A DNA stretch of 64,000 nt from CAKSQF01 sp964568425 (GTDB lineage: Bacteria > Bacillota > Clostridia > Oscillospirales > CAG-272), in NCBI GenBank assembly GCA_964568425.1, contig CAZMPO010000003.1:1-64000 (forward strand), read 5' to 3'. The notes below the pieces were generated by a model. That model was not told the DNA's origin. It saw only the letters and a list, made by a program, of their open reading frames with translations, and ran no database searches. Made by a program: the position numbers and the translations under genes. How positions within the stretch are numbered: the stretch's first letter is position 1; every line of letters starts with the position of its first letter. Positions 8,385 to 17,212 of this stretch are shown here, in pieces.

Positions 8385-11030
8385 ATGAAAAAGCTGATTG
8401 TTGCCGCATTGGTGACCGTTTGCCTCTTGTTTGTCGGATGCGGAGGCGATACGCCGCACGAGACCTTCAGGGTCCCGGCGACCACATCCGTTCCGACCAC
8501 CATCCCCGAGAGCGACATGATCTCGCTGTCCCTGAACAAAACGAAATATTACGCAGATAAAAGCTCGTTTTCGGATGAAATATCGCTCCTTCCCGGAGAA
8601 AATTCTCTCAGCGTGTCAAACGGATGCGAGGAGAGCGTTCGGATACTGCTCTATTTTTCTTCGCCGATCGGTTTGTCGTCTGCCGCCGATTGCCGCCTGC
8701 TCTTTGACGGCAGGGGGCTCTCGATCGAGGTCGGGGCAGGGAAGCTGTTTTCGCTCGATATTACCTCAAACGGCGGACATCTCGGTGCTGTCACCTTCGA
8801 GATCGGGCAAAGTGCCGTCTCGTATATATGCGACGGCGATTCGCTCTCGCTTGCCGCGAGCGATGACTCCTTTGCCAAAACTCTCTCTGTTACAAGAAAT
8901 ATCGTGCTCGATGCACTGTCTGTCACAAGACCCTGCTACATCGTGCTTGAATCGACTACTCTTTCGGTGAGCGGCGATATCTCGGTCGATTTTGACACGA
9001 ACGGTGGATTTTCGATCGTCACATCGGACGGTGCCGCCGTCGATTGCGGCAGTTTTTACGCCGATACCCCCAAAAGCGATATCGTTCTCCCGACATCTCT
9101 GGTCGAGCGCATATCGCCGCTCTCTTACCACATTCGTGCCCTGTCGCTGAATGCCGCCCCTCTCGAGAACGAATGCATCGAAATAACCTCGGATGCCGCA
9201 CTTGCTCGCCTGCTTGACGACGACTCGCTCCCCACGCTCTACTCGGGTGATCGTCTTAAGCTTGTCGATGGGTGCAGGATAGTCGGGGAATACACTGCCG
9301 ATCTGCCGATAAGTATCGAAATATGCCATGGTGCGTATGTCGAAGTGCCGATATCGATCGTAACAAACGAAAAAACCACCATCGGTGTCACAGCCGAGGA
9401 GGGCAGTTACGCGGGACAAGCACCGATCATGATCTCTGCCCCACACGCAGAGGTGGTATGGGATGACTGCCGCATGAATATCGCGCAGGCGGCGGAGATA
9501 TGGAATTTTGGGACGCTTAACGGTCGCGAGCGCACCGACGGTCTGCTAGGAGGCAGTGCCGACCCGATAAAAAGTATCAAAATGGACAGCGATGACAACC
9601 TGATCAGCAGTGATATCATCTTTGAGCGAGCAGAGGACAGCTATATTTTCAGCGCGACCTTTGATCGTGTTGCCGACCCCGATGCTCTTCGTGATGCTCT
9701 GCTTAAGATCGACTCGGACGGCAGTGTTGAGATTGGCGAAAGGTGCGATCTGCTCGATCCGCTCGGTGTGACCATCACGGCAAGTGACGGCGCAGGCGGT
9801 GTTGTGCGATATCTTCTTATCTTAAATTATATCCCAACAAAGCTTCCCGTGATCGTGATCAACACGGTAACATCTACAAATGATATACCGCGTGACGGTT
9901 ATGTCGGCGGCAATATCAGAATAAACGCCGATAATGCCGACGGATTCGAAGGACTTGACACGATCGGGATATCGATAAGAGGCAGGGGAAATTCCACATG
10001 GACATGGGATAAAAAGCCTTATAAGATCAAATTTAACGAAAAAACATCGGTTCTCGGGCTCGCGGCGGCAAAACAATGGGTGCTCTTGGCAAACTACTCG
10101 GACAAATCGCTCATCAGAAACACCATCGCCTTTTCGGCGGCTAAATTTCTTGACAATATGAAGTGGGCACCGACACAGCATGTCGTCGATCTCTTTCTTA
10201 ACGGCGAGTATGTCGGGGTCTATTCGATCGGCGAGCAGATCGAGTCGGGGGATGGCAGAGTTGAGCTTGCCGACAACGGGGGCGCGCTCGATACCGGCTA
10301 TCTGATCGAGGTCGGCGGTACCGACTCGGACGATGTCTGGGATGTCACCTGCTTCATGACCGATCTCATAAAGTACGCGAAGATCAAGACGCCCAAAGAG
10401 GGCGAGCTTACAAAGGCACAGGTCGAATACATAAAAAATTATGTGATAAAAGCCAACGATGCGGTAAAGGCGCTTGACGGCTATGATGAATACATCGATG
10501 TCGATTCGCTGATCGATTGGTTTATCCTGCACGAGCTGTCGTATAATCTCGATTCATCCTTCCGCCGAAGCTGTTATATTACAAAGGACGCGGGCGGTAA
10601 GCTTACAATGGGTCCCGCTTGGGATTTCGATCTCGCGTTCGGCAATTTCAATCGCGACAAGCTCGACGGCAAGAGCTGGGCGTGTCTTTATGCCAAGGAT
10701 GACTATGTTTGGACGAACTGGATAACATATCTGCTGTCCGATCAAAATTTTGTCGATCGCCTGTCCGCTCGTTGGAATGAGATAGGTGACGAGCTTGTCG
10801 AGTATCTCTACTCGGAGATAGATCGACTCTGCGAGCTGGTATCTCCGTCGGCTAAGGCAAATTTTGAAAAATGGAAGATCTTAAATATAAAGGTTGGATA
10901 TCAACCGTCCGCACTCAAGGCGTATAATACATACGAAAAACAGATCGATTTCTTAAAAGAATACATCTCCCGCCGCGCCAAATGGATGGGCGAGAATGTT
11001 TCGGTGGTCGTCCCGTTTGACGGGGAATGA
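8385..11030 (+). CDS. Lipoprotein with CotH kinase-like domain
   Basis: An 881-residue secreted lipoprotein. I place the start at ATG 8385, which gives MKKLIV, a hydrophobic stretch and a lipobox ending at Cys19; a further ATG lies one codon upstream and a reading frame reaches back to 8313 without a signal sequence. The N-terminal 500 residues are beta-rich with a cadherin-like or Ig-like look that I cannot name. The CotH domain follows: RGRGNSTW (about residue 532), KPYKIKF, LLANYSDKSLIRN, GEYVGVY and GPAWDFDLAFG (about 742). CotH of Bacillus is a spore-coat protein kinase; in gut Clostridia CotH lipoproteins often lie near surface or cellulosome components. Substrate unknown. Confidence 0.9.
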   Translation: MKKLIVAALVTVCLLFVGCGGDTPHETFRVPATTSVPTTIPESDMISLSLNKTKYYADKSSFSDEISLLPGENSLSVSNGCEESVRILLYFSSPIGLSSAADCRLLFDGRGLSIEVGAGKLFSLDITSNGGHLGAVTFEIGQSAVSYICDGDSLSLAASDDSFAKTLSVTRNIVLDALSVTRPCYIVLESTTLSVSGDISVDFDTNGGFSIVTSDGAAVDCGSFYADTPKSDIVLPTSLVERISPLSYHIRALSLNAAPLENECIEITSDAALARLLDDDSLPTLYSGDRLKLVDGCRIVGEYTADLPISIEICHGAYVEVPISIVTNEKTTIGVTAEEGSYAGQAPIMISAPHAEVVWDDCRMNIAQAAEIWNFGTLNGRERTDGLLGGSADPIKSIKMDSDDNLISSDIIFERAEDSYIFSATFDRVADPDALRDALLKIDSDGSVEIGERCDLLDPLGVTITASDGAGGVVRYLLILNYIPTKLPVIVINTVTSTNDIPRDGYVGGNIRINADNADGFEGLDTIGISIRGRGNSTWTWDKKPYKIKFNEKTSVLGLAAAKQWVLLANYSDKSLIRNTIAFSAAKFLDNMKWAPTQHVVDLFLNGEYVGVYSIGEQIESGDGRVELADNGGALDTGYLIEVGGTDSDDVWDVTCFMTDLIKYAKIKTPKEGELTKAQVEYIKNYVIKANDAVKALDGYDEYIDVDSLIDWFILHELSYNLDSSFRRSCYITKDAGGKLTMGPAWDFDLAFGNFNRDKLDGKSWACLYAKDDYVWTNWITYLLSDQNFVDRLSARWNEIGDELVEYLYSEIDRLCELVSPSAKANFEKWKILNIKVGYQPSALKAYNTYEKQIDFLKEYISRRAKWMGENVSVVVPFDGE

Positions 11031-11112
11031 CACAGCGGAGATACAAGATACAAGATATTCGTGCGGGGGAGATTTTGATATTTACCTGCTGAGATAACGA
11101 ACAACAGTCCTT

Positions 11113-11400
11113 CGGGGAAACGATGATTAAATTGACCGCCAAAACAAACAATTACCTATCCCCGTAGGGCGGGGGCTTGCTCCCGCCGTTTCTTGAACGA
11201 CCGATTTATAATAAATCAGTTGTCGGTGATACCGGGTTTGATTGTCCCGGCGATTGATTTATCATATCCCGATAACCAAAAAGCGGCGGGAGCAAGCCCC
11301 CGCCCTACAGGGGATACCTTTATTTGGCAGTCGATTTATTTCAAATCAAACCGTCAAAAGGGCAATTTGCCAAAACACGATTTAACCATCGTTTCCCCGG
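11113..11400. repeat. Palindromic REP-pair element, 288 bp
   Basis: The non-coding stretch 11031-11467 holds an imperfect large palindrome. The ends are CGGGGAAACGATG at 11114 and its inverse near 11400. Each half carries a GC-rich core reading GTAGGGCGGGGGCTTGCTCC and its continuation (11157-11188, and inverted at 11284-11316). The core folds on itself and occurs a third time at 24220-24251. This resembles a REP pair or MITE moved by a REP-associated transposase. I see no gene here. Confidence 0.8.
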
Positions 11401-11425
11401 TAGGTGATATACTTGCTCCTCCTGC

Positions 11426-11469
11426 AAAAACAAAGCTGTCTCGAAAAAAATCGGGACAGCTTTGTTTTT
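11426..11469 (-). terminator. Terminator of the cysK-Rrf2 unit
   Basis: A 15-bp stem (11426-11440 with 11455-11469) with T-runs on both sides. It begins inside the stop codon of the Rrf2 gene and may also act on the plus strand. Confidence 0.85.
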
Positions 11470-11878
11470 ATAATTTGCCGCTTGAGAGATCGGCAAGCGT
11501 GATCGATGAAAAATAATCTTTTGTTATCGCGTTGAACCTCTCCCACATTGCAAGCGTTTTGCATTCGGACGCTCGCGCGCAGGGAATTGCTCCCTCGGAC
11601 AGACACGCGACAGGCGCGAGAGAGCCGTCGGTTATCGAGATGATCTCCCACACGCTGTATTCGGACGGCGCTTTTGTCAGCCTGTATCCGCCGTTTGCAC
11701 CGTGGACGCTCTCGACAAGCCCTGCCTTTGACAGCGTCGGCATTATCTGCTCCATGTATTTTTTTGATATGCCCTGCCGCTCGACGATCTCCTTCATCGG
11801 CACGCAGTCACGCTCGCATCTCTCGGCAAGATCGAGCATTAGCCTCAGCGCATATCTTCCTCTGGTCGATACCATCAT
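11468..11878 (-). CDS. Rrf2-family transcriptional regulator (CymR/IscR-like)
   Basis: About 136 residues. It opens MMVSTRGRYALRLMLDLA, the classic Rrf2 winged-helix start, with the recognition helix region around ISKKYMEQIMPTL and the wing VHGANGGYRL. Three cysteines (in ACLSEG, PCARASEC) sit where IscR-type members bind an Fe-S cluster, so iron-sulfur or cysteine sensing is possible. I chose 11878 because AAAGGAAAT lies about 12 bases upstream; an earlier ATG at 11899 has no binding site. It follows cysK by 24 bases, which fits a CymR-like regulator of cysteine synthesis controlling its own operon. Confidence 0.88.
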   Translation of the reverse strand: MMVSTRGRYALRLMLDLAERCERDCVPMKEIVERQGISKKYMEQIMPTLSKAGLVESVHGANGGYRLTKAPSEYSVWEIISITDGSLAPVACLSEGAIPCARASECKTLAMWERFNAITKDYFSSITLADLSSGKL

Positions 11879-11902
11879 TTTGCCGATATTTCCTTTCATT
11901 AA

Positions 11903-12835
11903 TTAATAACTAAAAAGCTCGGTCGAAAGATATCTGTCTCCCGTGTCGGGAAGGAGGACGACTATCTTCTTGCCTTCGTTTTCGGGACGGCGCGCGATCT
12001 CGACTGCCGCCGACAGTGCCGCTCCCGACGATATTCCGACAAGGATGCCCTCGTGCCTGCCGACTGCTCTGCCAAACTCAAAGGCAGCATCCGCCGATAC
12101 GGTCACGATCTCGTCAATGACCGAGCGATCGAGAATGTCGGGCACGAATCCCGCGCCGATGCCCTGGAGCTTGTGCGGACCTGCCGACTTGCCCGAAAGG
12201 ACCGCCGATGTGTCGGGCTCGACACCGACAACGCGGATGTCGGGGTCCTGCTCTTTCAGATATTTGCCGACGCCGCTGATCGTGCCGCCCGTGCCGACAC
12301 CCGCGACGAAAAAGTCGAGTTCGCCGTCGGTGTCACCGAAGATCTCGGGTCCCGTGCTCTCGTAATGCGCTCTCGGGTTTGCGGGATTTGTAAATTGCCC
12401 CGCGACAAAGCTGTTTTCGATAGATGCGGCAAGCTCGTTTGCTTTCTTGATCGCACCGCTCATGCCCTCGGCTCCCGGGGTGAGCACAAGCTCTGCACCG
12501 TATGCGAGCATGATCTGTCTGCGCTCGATCGACATGCTGTCGGGCATGACTATGATAAGCCGATATCCGCGCGCCGCACATACCGACGCAAGACCGATGC
12601 CCGTGTTTCCGCTTGTCGGCTCAATGACCGTCGCACCGTCGACAAGCAGTCCGCGCCTTTCGGCATCGTCGATCATCGATCTTGCAACTCTGTCCTTGAC
12701 CGATCCCGCAGGATTCAAATATTCAAGCTTTGCGTATATCTTGGCGCAAAGCTTATACGCTTTTTCGATTCCGACCATTTCGAGAAGCGGCGTCCTGCCG
12801 ATAAGCTCGTCTGCCGATCTGTATATTTTTGACAT
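11903..12835 (-). CDS. cysK: Cysteine synthase A (O-acetylserine sulfhydrylase)
   Basis: A 310-residue PLP enzyme making L-cysteine from O-acetylserine and sulfide. Visible motifs: NPAGSVKDRVA with the PLP lysine (about residue 46), PTSGNTGIGLA for substrate binding, GTGGTISG for PLP phosphate, and GISSGAAL near the C-terminus. Length and motifs are those of CysK rather than cystathionine beta-synthase. The start ATG has AAGGAG upstream. It is first in a two-gene unit with an Rrf2 regulator. Confidence 0.96.
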   Translation of the reverse strand: MSKIYRSADELIGRTPLLEMVGIEKAYKLCAKIYAKLEYLNPAGSVKDRVARSMIDDAERRGLLVDGATVIEPTSGNTGIGLASVCAARGYRLIIVMPDSMSIERRQIMLAYGAELVLTPGAEGMSGAIKKANELAASIENSFVAGQFTNPANPRAHYESTGPEIFGDTDGELDFFVAGVGTGGTISGVGKYLKEQDPDIRVVGVEPDTSAVLSGKSAGPHKLQGIGAGFVPDILDRSVIDEIVTVSADAAFEFGRAVGRHEGILVGISSGAALSAAVEIARRPENEGKKIVVLLPDTGDRYLSTELFSY

Positions 12836-12875
12836 GATACTTCACTCCTTAAAGCCTACTGACTTGATATACTAT

Positions 12876-12904
12876 ATTATAGCACACTTTTGTCGATTTG
12901 TAAA
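12876..12904 (-). promoter_or_regulatory. Promoter and likely operator of cysK
   Basis: Minus strand: TTTACA (12899-12904), 17 bases, TATAAT (12876-12881). The -10 lies inside the small palindrome CTATAATATAG (12872-12882), a plausible Rrf2 site because Rrf2 operators in Firmicutes are AT-rich dyads over the promoter. Operator role is inference. Confidence 0.75.
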
Positions 12905-12919
12905 GAGGGTTGACAAAAA

Positions 12920-13486
12920 TTATTTGTCACGACCCACAAATGTGTGCCGCAGTCCCTCGTAAATGTCGGTGAGGGTTCGACTGCAAAGATCCTCGCTCCA
13001 ATCGTAATATCCCGTAGCGATCATGACGGCGACCCCGTGAACGTACGCCCACATTTCGAGATGAAAGAGTATCGCACACTCTCTTGAAATATTTGTCTGC
13101 TTTACGAGGATGCCGATGACCTCTTCAAATTCGGGCGACTCTTTTGTCATGTCCTCGGGCGATCTGTCGCACATGAAGAGTAGCTTGAACAGCTCCCTTT
13201 GCTCGCGTGCAAAGCGAATATACGCCATGCCGCTTGCCTTGTAAGGCGGATATTTGCCGCTCTCAATGTCGCTGTTCAAATAGTGGCGATAGAGTTTGCT
13301 CGCCGCGTCGATGACAGATGCCTTGACCTCGTCCATGCTGTCAAAATGCCCGAATATCGGCTGAGACGACGTCCCGAGCTTTGCACCGAGTGCGCGTGCG
13401 GTCACCGCGGACAGCCCCTTCTCTCGTGTCAGATCGAGCGCGGCATTTATGATCTCTTCCTTTTGAAATGTGAATTTTCTTGGCAC
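12920..13486 (-). CDS. TetR-family transcriptional regulator
   Basis: A 188-residue protein with an N-terminal TetR helix-turn-helix (residues 8-52): KEEIINAALDLTREKG, then VTARALGAKLG and the recognition helix ending in IFGHFDSMDEV. The C-terminal ligand domain resembles TetR_C types with WAYVHGVAVMIATGYYDW. It is transcribed divergently from the isocitrate dehydrogenase gene, whose promoter lies 50-80 bases away, so icd may be one of its targets. Ligand unknown. Confidence 0.9.
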   Translation of the reverse strand: MPRKFTFQKEEIINAALDLTREKGLSAVTARALGAKLGTSSQPIFGHFDSMDEVKASVIDAASKLYRHYLNSDIESGKYPPYKASGMAYIRFAREQRELFKLLFMCDRSPEDMTKESPEFEEVIGILVKQTNISRECAILFHLEMWAYVHGVAVMIATGYYDWSEDLCSRTLTDIYEGLRHTFVGRDK

Positions 13487-13518
13487 GATCTTTCTCCTGT
13501 GATTTTTAAGAATACTGC

Positions 13519-13530
13519 TGTAACATTACA
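13519..13530. promoter_or_regulatory. Small palindrome, candidate TetR operator
   Basis: TGTAACATTACA, with 5-base arms, lies 12 bases downstream of the tetR -10 element, where binding would block autotranscription. Only one copy is seen. Confidence 0.3.
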
Positions 13531-13541
13531 TGCGTAACGCT

Positions 13542-13570
13542 ATTATATCACGAATGCCGTCAAAAGTCAA
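13542..13570 (-). promoter_or_regulatory. Promoter of the tetR gene
   Basis: Minus strand: TTGACT (13565-13570), 17 bases, TATAAT (13542-13547). Confidence 0.82.
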
Positions 13571-13621
13571 TGCTTATTTTGCGATTTTTTATCAAAATCA
13601 CGAAAATTTTTCGCCGTTTGC

Positions 13622-13650
13622 TTGACATGGCGAAAAAAATGTGGTAAAAT
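13622..13650 (+). promoter_or_regulatory. Promoter of icd
   Basis: TTGACA (13622-13627), 17 bases, TAAAAT (13645-13650), 34 bases ahead of the gene. Confidence 0.83.
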
Positions 13651-13683
13651 AGCAGATAAATAATTTACGGAGATGATACCGAT

Positions 13684-14916
13684 ATGAATACAGCCGATAA
13701 GAAGATAAAGATGAAGACTCCGCTTGTCGAGATGGACGGAGACGAGATGACACGCGTCATCTGGAAGATGATAAAAGAAATACTCATTGAGCCTTTTGTC
13801 GAGCTTAAGACCGAGTATTACGATCTCGGACTCGAAAATCGAAATGCAACCGCCGACCGGGTCACGATCGACTCGGCACTCGCGACGAAAAAATACGGTG
13901 TTGCCGTCAAATGCGCGACGATCACGCCGAATGCGCAGAGGGTCACCGAATATAACCTTTCCGAGATGTGGAAGTCGCCCAACGGCACGATCAGAGCGAT
14001 GCTCGACGGTACGGTCTTTCGCGCGCCGATAATAGTTCGCGGCATCACGCCTTATATCCCAAACTGGAAAAAGCCGATCACCGTTGCGCGTCACGCATAC
14101 GGCGATGTATATAAAAACACCGAAATGCGCGTGTCGGCAGGCTCGACCTGTTCGCTTGTCTGCCGCGATGCCGACGGAAATGTCACCGAAAAATTGATAC
14201 ACGAATACGACTGCGACGGTGTAGTCCAAGGGCTTCACAATACCGATCGGTCGATAATGAGCTTCGCACGCAGCTGTTTTAATTATGCTCTTGATACAAA
14301 GCAGGATCTTTGGTTCTCGACCAAGGATACCATCTCCAAGATCTACGATCACAGATTTAAGGATATCTTCGCCGAGATCTATGAAGGTGAGTACAAGGAC
14401 GCCTTCGAAAAGGCGGGTATCGAGTATTTTTACACGCTGATCGATGACGCCGTCGCACGTGTCGTCCGTTCGGAAGGCGGATTTATTTGGGCACTTAAAA
14501 ATTACGACGGCGATGTCATGTCGGATATGATAGCCACCGCCTACGGGTCGCTCGCGATGATGACCTCGGTGCTCGTCTCGCCCGACGGAATATACGAGTA
14601 TGAGGCGGCACACGGCACGGTGCAGAGACACTATTATAAATATTTGAAGGGCGAGCCGACCTCGACCAACAGCGTTGCGACAATATTTGCCTGGAGCGGC
14701 GCACTGAAAAAGCGCGGCGAGCTTGACTCATGCCCCGAGCTGACCGCTTTCGGCGAGGCACTCGAGAAGGCAACGATCGACACGATAGAGAGCGGAAAAA
14801 TGACAGGCGATCTTGCCGCAATGTCGACCCTGCCGAATGTCACAAAGCTCGGTACAGAAGAATTTCTTTTGGCGATCGCCGAAAATCTTCGTGCATTGGT
14901 CGTGCCTGCTCTGTAA
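13684..14916 (+). CDS. icd: NADP-dependent isocitrate dehydrogenase
   Basis: A 410-residue enzyme converting isocitrate to 2-oxoglutarate and CO2. It is the homodimeric eukaryote-like type, shown by EMDGDEMTRVIW at the N-terminus, CATITPNAQRV, SPNGTIRAMLDGTVFRAPI, and EAAHGTVQRHYYKYLKGEPTSTNSVATIFAW in the NADP-binding part. The basic and polar residues after AAHGTV favour NADP over NAD. No aconitase or citrate synthase gene is next to it. It has its own promoter and a divergent TetR neighbour. Confidence 0.94.
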   Translation: MNTADKKIKMKTPLVEMDGDEMTRVIWKMIKEILIEPFVELKTEYYDLGLENRNATADRVTIDSALATKKYGVAVKCATITPNAQRVTEYNLSEMWKSPNGTIRAMLDGTVFRAPIIVRGITPYIPNWKKPITVARHAYGDVYKNTEMRVSAGSTCSLVCRDADGNVTEKLIHEYDCDGVVQGLHNTDRSIMSFARSCFNYALDTKQDLWFSTKDTISKIYDHRFKDIFAEIYEGEYKDAFEKAGIEYFYTLIDDAVARVVRSEGGFIWALKNYDGDVMSDMIATAYGSLAMMTSVLVSPDGIYEYEAAHGTVQRHYYKYLKGEPTSTNSVATIFAWSGALKKRGELDSCPELTAFGEALEKATIDTIESGKMTGDLAAMSTLPNVTKLGTEEFLLAIAENLRALVVPAL

Positions 14917-14982
14917 GATCGACCTGCGGTCGCGAGCGGTCTCGACAGAATTTTGATTTTTTGATTTTTTGATCAAAAACTC

Positions 14983-15011
14983 TTGACATATCCGAAAAAA
15001 AGTGATATAAT
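14983..15011 (+). promoter_or_regulatory. Promoter of the thrS T-box transcript
   Basis: TTGACA (14983-14988), 17 bases, TATAAT (15006-15011). Confidence 0.88.
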
Positions 15012-15017
15012 GTGAGA

Positions 15018-15233
15018 AACCGAAGGACAAGGCAGGCAGGAGCCGCATCCACAGAGAGTGATCAGAGCTGAAAGATCATGTTGAGGTCTGCGCTGTTACC
15101 ACCGTCGGGATATACTTTATATATTAACAAGAGTTAAACATCGGGTGGAACCGTGTGATAGCATCATTATATTTATGATATTTATGATCGATATTGCACC
15201 CCGACACGCATTTTGCGTGTCGGGGTGCTTTTG
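15018..15233 (+). ncRNA. T-box riboswitch with terminator ahead of thrS
   Basis: The leader holds the T-box sequence GGGTGGAACCGTG at 15143-15155, where uncharged tRNA acceptor ends pair, and a strong terminator with stem 15196-15209 / 15215-15228 followed by TTTT. Uncharged tRNA-Thr would favour the antiterminator and so thrS expression. Two adjacent ACC triplets (15098-15103) are candidates for the threonine specifier codon; which one lies in the specifier loop I have not folded. Confidence 0.92.
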
Positions 15234-15266
15234 ATATAAAAAGAATTATTAAAGGAGGATAACCGA

Positions 15267-17204
15267 ATGAAACTTAAGGTTTGTCACAATGAGATCGAGT
15301 CGGATGCGGTATCGACCGTTTACGACGCTATAAAAGAGGCGGGACTTATGACCCGCGAGGTGATCGCCGCCACCGACGGAGAGAGGACGCTTGAGTTGAC
15401 ATCTCCCGCGGTCGAAAACATCGACATCGCCCCCCTCACATTTGCTGACGACGAGGGCAAGCGCGTCTTTTGGCATACTGCATCGCACATACTCGCACAG
15501 GCAGTCAAGAGACTTTTCCCCGAGGCAAAGCTGACCATCGGACCGTCTGTAGATGACGGATTTTACTACGATATCGACAGCGAGGTAACATTTACGACCG
15601 AAAATCTGTCAAAGCTCGAGGCGGAGATGAAGAAGATCGTTAAGGAAAACCTTAAGATCGAGAGATTCCTCCTGCCGCGTGACGAGGCGAAAGCACTCAT
15701 GGAGGAGAAGGGCGAGCCGTATAAGGTACTGCTTATTGACAGAGTGCCCGAGGGCGAGGACATCTCCTTCTATCGCCAGGGCGAGTTCACCGACCTTTGC
15801 GCAGGTCCGCATCTGTTCTCTACAGGCGCGGTCAAAGCATTCAAGCTTACACAGTGCACCGGCGCATATTGGGAGGGCGATGCCTCCAACAAACAGCTCC
15901 AGCGTATCTACGGCACAGCATTCCCGACAAAGGATGAGCTGAATGCATTCCTTGCCGCACGCGAGGAGGCGAGAAAGCGCGATCACAACAAGCTGGGCAG
16001 AGAGCTTAAGCTCTTCACGACAGTTGATGTTGTGGGACAGGGACTTCCGATCATGCTTCCGAAGGGCGCGAGAATGATACAGCTTCTCCAGCGTTTTGTC
16101 GAGGATGAGGAGCAAAAGCGCGGATGGCTTCTCACAAAGACGCCGTTTATGGCAAAATCCGACCTCTATAAGCTCTCGGGACACTGGGATCACTATCTTG
16201 ACGGAATGTTCGTGCTCGGCGATCCCAACTCGAAGGAATGCTTCGCGCTCCGCCCGATGACATGTCCCTTCCAATATCAGGCATATCTCTCGGAGGCACG
16301 CTCCTACCGCGATCTTCCGCTTCGCTATAACGAGACCTCGACCCTCTTCAGAAACGAGGATTCGGGTGAGATGCACGGACTTATCCGCGTGCGTCAGTTC
16401 ACCATATCCGAGGGACACCTCATGTGCCGCCCCGATCAGCTTGAGGACGAGTTTAAGAAGTGCCTTGAGCTTACCACGTTTATGCTCAAAACGCTCGGTC
16501 TGTACGAGGATGTTTCCTATCGTTTCTCGCAGTGGGATCCCAACAACCGCGAAAAATATATTGGCACACCCGAGGATTGGGACGAGGCACAGGGCATCAT
16601 GCAGAGGATCCTTGATCACCTTGAGATCCCGTATAAGATCGGCATCGGCGAGGCGGCGTTCTACGGACCGAAGCTCGACATTCAGATCAAGAACGTATTC
16701 GGCAAAGAGGATACGCTTATCACCATCCAGATTGACCAGTTCCTCGCCGAAAAATTCGGCATGGTCTACAACGATCGTGACGACACCAAAAAGCATCCCT
16801 ATATCATCCACCGCACCTCTATCGGTTGCTACGAGCGCACACTCGCATTGCTTATCGAAAAATACGCGGGCGCGTTCCCCTTCTGGCTCTCGCCGACACA
16901 GGTCAAGATCCTTCCGATCGGCTCGGATCAGCACGAATTTGCCGAGAGCGTCATGCAAAAGCTTATCGACGCAGGCATCGTCCGTACGGAGATCGACGAG
17001 CGCAACGAAAAGATCGGCTACAAGATCAGAGAGGCACAGCTTGAAAAGATCCCGTATATGCTCGTTATCGGCGCAAACGAGGTCGAAAGCGGCAGTGTAA
17101 TGGTCAGAAACCGCAAGGGCGAATCGACTGCAATGTCGGTCGATGAATTTATCGCACGCGCTCTCGAAGAGCAGAAAACAAAGGCGCGCGAGCTGACCAT
17201 GTGA
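15267..17204 (+). CDS. thrS: Threonyl-tRNA synthetase
   Basis: A 645-residue class II synthetase, normal length. Order: TGS domain (1-65), editing domain with HTASHILAQAVK (HxxxH), then the catalytic core with LRPMTCP holding the zinc cysteine, RVRQFTISEGHLMC, and HRTSIGCYERTLALLIE (motif 3), and a C-terminal anticodon-binding domain. The editing site removes mischarged serine. The start ATG has AAAGGAGG upstream. Expression is set by the T-box leader. It is followed after 8 bases by a mutarotase-like gene. Confidence 0.97.
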   Translation: MKLKVCHNEIESDAVSTVYDAIKEAGLMTREVIAATDGERTLELTSPAVENIDIAPLTFADDEGKRVFWHTASHILAQAVKRLFPEAKLTIGPSVDDGFYYDIDSEVTFTTENLSKLEAEMKKIVKENLKIERFLLPRDEAKALMEEKGEPYKVLLIDRVPEGEDISFYRQGEFTDLCAGPHLFSTGAVKAFKLTQCTGAYWEGDASNKQLQRIYGTAFPTKDELNAFLAAREEARKRDHNKLGRELKLFTTVDVVGQGLPIMLPKGARMIQLLQRFVEDEEQKRGWLLTKTPFMAKSDLYKLSGHWDHYLDGMFVLGDPNSKECFALRPMTCPFQYQAYLSEARSYRDLPLRYNETSTLFRNEDSGEMHGLIRVRQFTISEGHLMCRPDQLEDEFKKCLELTTFMLKTLGLYEDVSYRFSQWDPNNREKYIGTPEDWDEAQGIMQRILDHLEIPYKIGIGEAAFYGPKLDIQIKNVFGKEDTLITIQIDQFLAEKFGMVYNDRDDTKKHPYIIHRTSIGCYERTLALLIEKYAGAFPFWLSPTQVKILPIGSDQHEFAESVMQKLIDAGIVRTEIDERNEKIGYKIREAQLEKIPYMLVIGANEVESGSVMVRNRKGESTAMSVDEFIARALEEQKTKARELTM

Positions 17205-17212
17205 TCTAAGCT

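Noticed and set aside
15609..16958. A 449-codon open frame on the minus strand
   Set aside because: Lies inside thrS; the plus strand has complete synthetase motifs, so this is a shadow.
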